Positions 63,463 to 64,000 of a stretch of DNA of 64,000 nt are shown piece by piece. How positions within the stretch are numbered: the stretch's first letter is position 1; every line of letters begins with the position of its first letter. The notes under the pieces were generated by a model. It did no database searches. It was not told where the DNA came from and was given only the letters and a program-made list of their open reading frames with translations. The position numbers and the translations under genes were made by a program. The DNA comes from Theobroma cacao (lineage: Eukaryota; Streptophyta; Magnoliopsida; Malvales; Malvaceae): positions 8,565,200 to 8,629,199 of the forward strand of contig NC_030855.1 in assembly GCF_000208745.1 (NCBI RefSeq), in the 5' to 3' direction.

Positions 63463-64000
63463 AATTAGGTGAGTGGATACACTAGTTTCAAATTTTTAAT
63501 ATATAAAGCTAGCATGATTTCAATGAAAAGGATCATTTATGTATGTTGAAATGATAGCTCTAAATAGGTTTATCAAAGGATTTGAGTTTCTAGAATGAAA
63601 ATGATTTTCTAAGAAAATAATTTGACAATGATTGTGACGTGATTTACTCAATGGTTATTAAAATGTTTATGAATCTACTATGTATGTAAATATTCTATTA
63701 TGTATTAGTTTTCAACAAGGGGGGACAAGCACCTTATGTTTGAAGTCCACTTGATTACCTCGATCTTCGAACTAGTGTGGGTATGAGATATTGTATGCTT
63801 ATTTATAGATGCTATAATGCACATGTTTGGTATGATGAATGCCATGAGATTGTGTATATGATGTAAATTTCATATACCATATGAGGTTATTAAGTGTGCA
63901 TGATTAATGCCATGAGATTATTTATATAATGTATATTCCATATACTACGTGAGATGATTAAGCAAGCATGATAAATGCCATGAGATTATGTACATTATGT
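63463..64000 (+). other. AT-rich continuation of the chromovirus LTR or its flank
   Basis: Continues from AATCGACTCTCC into AATTAGGTGAGTGGATAC and AT-rich sequence with three related TGCCATGAGATTxTxTA blocks near 63840, 63910 and 63976. No gene and no clear LTR end are visible before the window stops. Confidence 0.5.

Larger units (their letters stand above)
33752..64000 (+). mobile_element. 5'-truncated Ty3 chromovirus (Tekay/Del-like), heavily interrupted
   Basis: Host element of the right half of the window. Pieces in order are the end of RT/start of RNase H (33752-33777), RNase H (35866-36037), then integrase, C-terminal region and chromodomain (59434-60821), PPT and 3' LTR to the window edge. 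The 5' LTR, gag, protease and most of RT are missing: sequence begins abruptly at the satellite junction. Two insertions split it: a solo LTR (33778-35865) and the complete element 36038-59433. Stops and at least one frameshift make it inactive. Chromodomains are known to bias such elements to heterochromatin, which fits the setting. Confidence 0.85.

Overview
This window is plant repeat DNA from a centromeric or pericentromeric region. It shows no intact host gene, rRNA, tRNA or CRISPR. The long-LTR Ty3-type retroelements, the initiator-Met tRNA primer sites (TGGTATCAGAGC), a chromodomain-bearing integrase remnant and the AT-rich ~171-bp satellite together point to a eudicot. A Malvaceae-like genome is only a guess.

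Layout. (1) A single array of a ~171-bp satellite was originally continuous (about 9.8 kb, roughly 57 monomers, all in one orientation). Insertions now split it into 1185-2389, 7994-12424, 17438-19102 and 31268-33751. Part of it is organised as a four-monomer higher-order repeat of ~680 bp. (2) The array is broken by nested solo LTRs at 2390-7993 (with 5044-7690 inside) and 12425-17437 (with 12428-15120 inside). It is also broken by a complete non-autonomous LTR retrotransposon at 19103-31267, which carries a solo LTR at 22506-25476. (3) At 33752 the satellite stops abruptly against a 5'-truncated chromovirus (RNase H, integrase, chromodomain, PPT, 3' LTR) that runs to the right edge. Its pol is split by a solo LTR (33778-35865) and by a second complete non-autonomous element on the minus strand (36038-59433). 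That element holds five more solo LTRs, one nested in another. The deepest stack is four levels: chromovirus > 36038-59433 element > 46889-52325 LTR > 48376-51162 LTR.

Most insertion boundaries rest on 5-bp target-site duplications (TSDs) read directly from the sequence. Two LTR groups recur. Group A starts TGTAAAGCCCGAC-like. Group B starts TGTGAGACC, with or without a ~245-bp extra 5' module starting TGTAATACC. Both end in (G)GGTCGTGACA. Group B LTRs carry a ~42-bp GC-rich minisatellite and clusters of an 18-bp palindrome (arms TTCTCGCT/AGCGAGAA). The two complete elements have related, apparently non-coding ~4.2-4.4 kb interiors but LTRs from different groups.

A single N at 62126 separates two nearly identical 1336-bp copies, most simply an unmerged contig overlap. 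Nearly all open frames in the window are chance frames in satellite or LTR DNA. The only recognisable protein remnants are the chromovirus pol pieces and one small gag-leader-like frame at 21813-22323.
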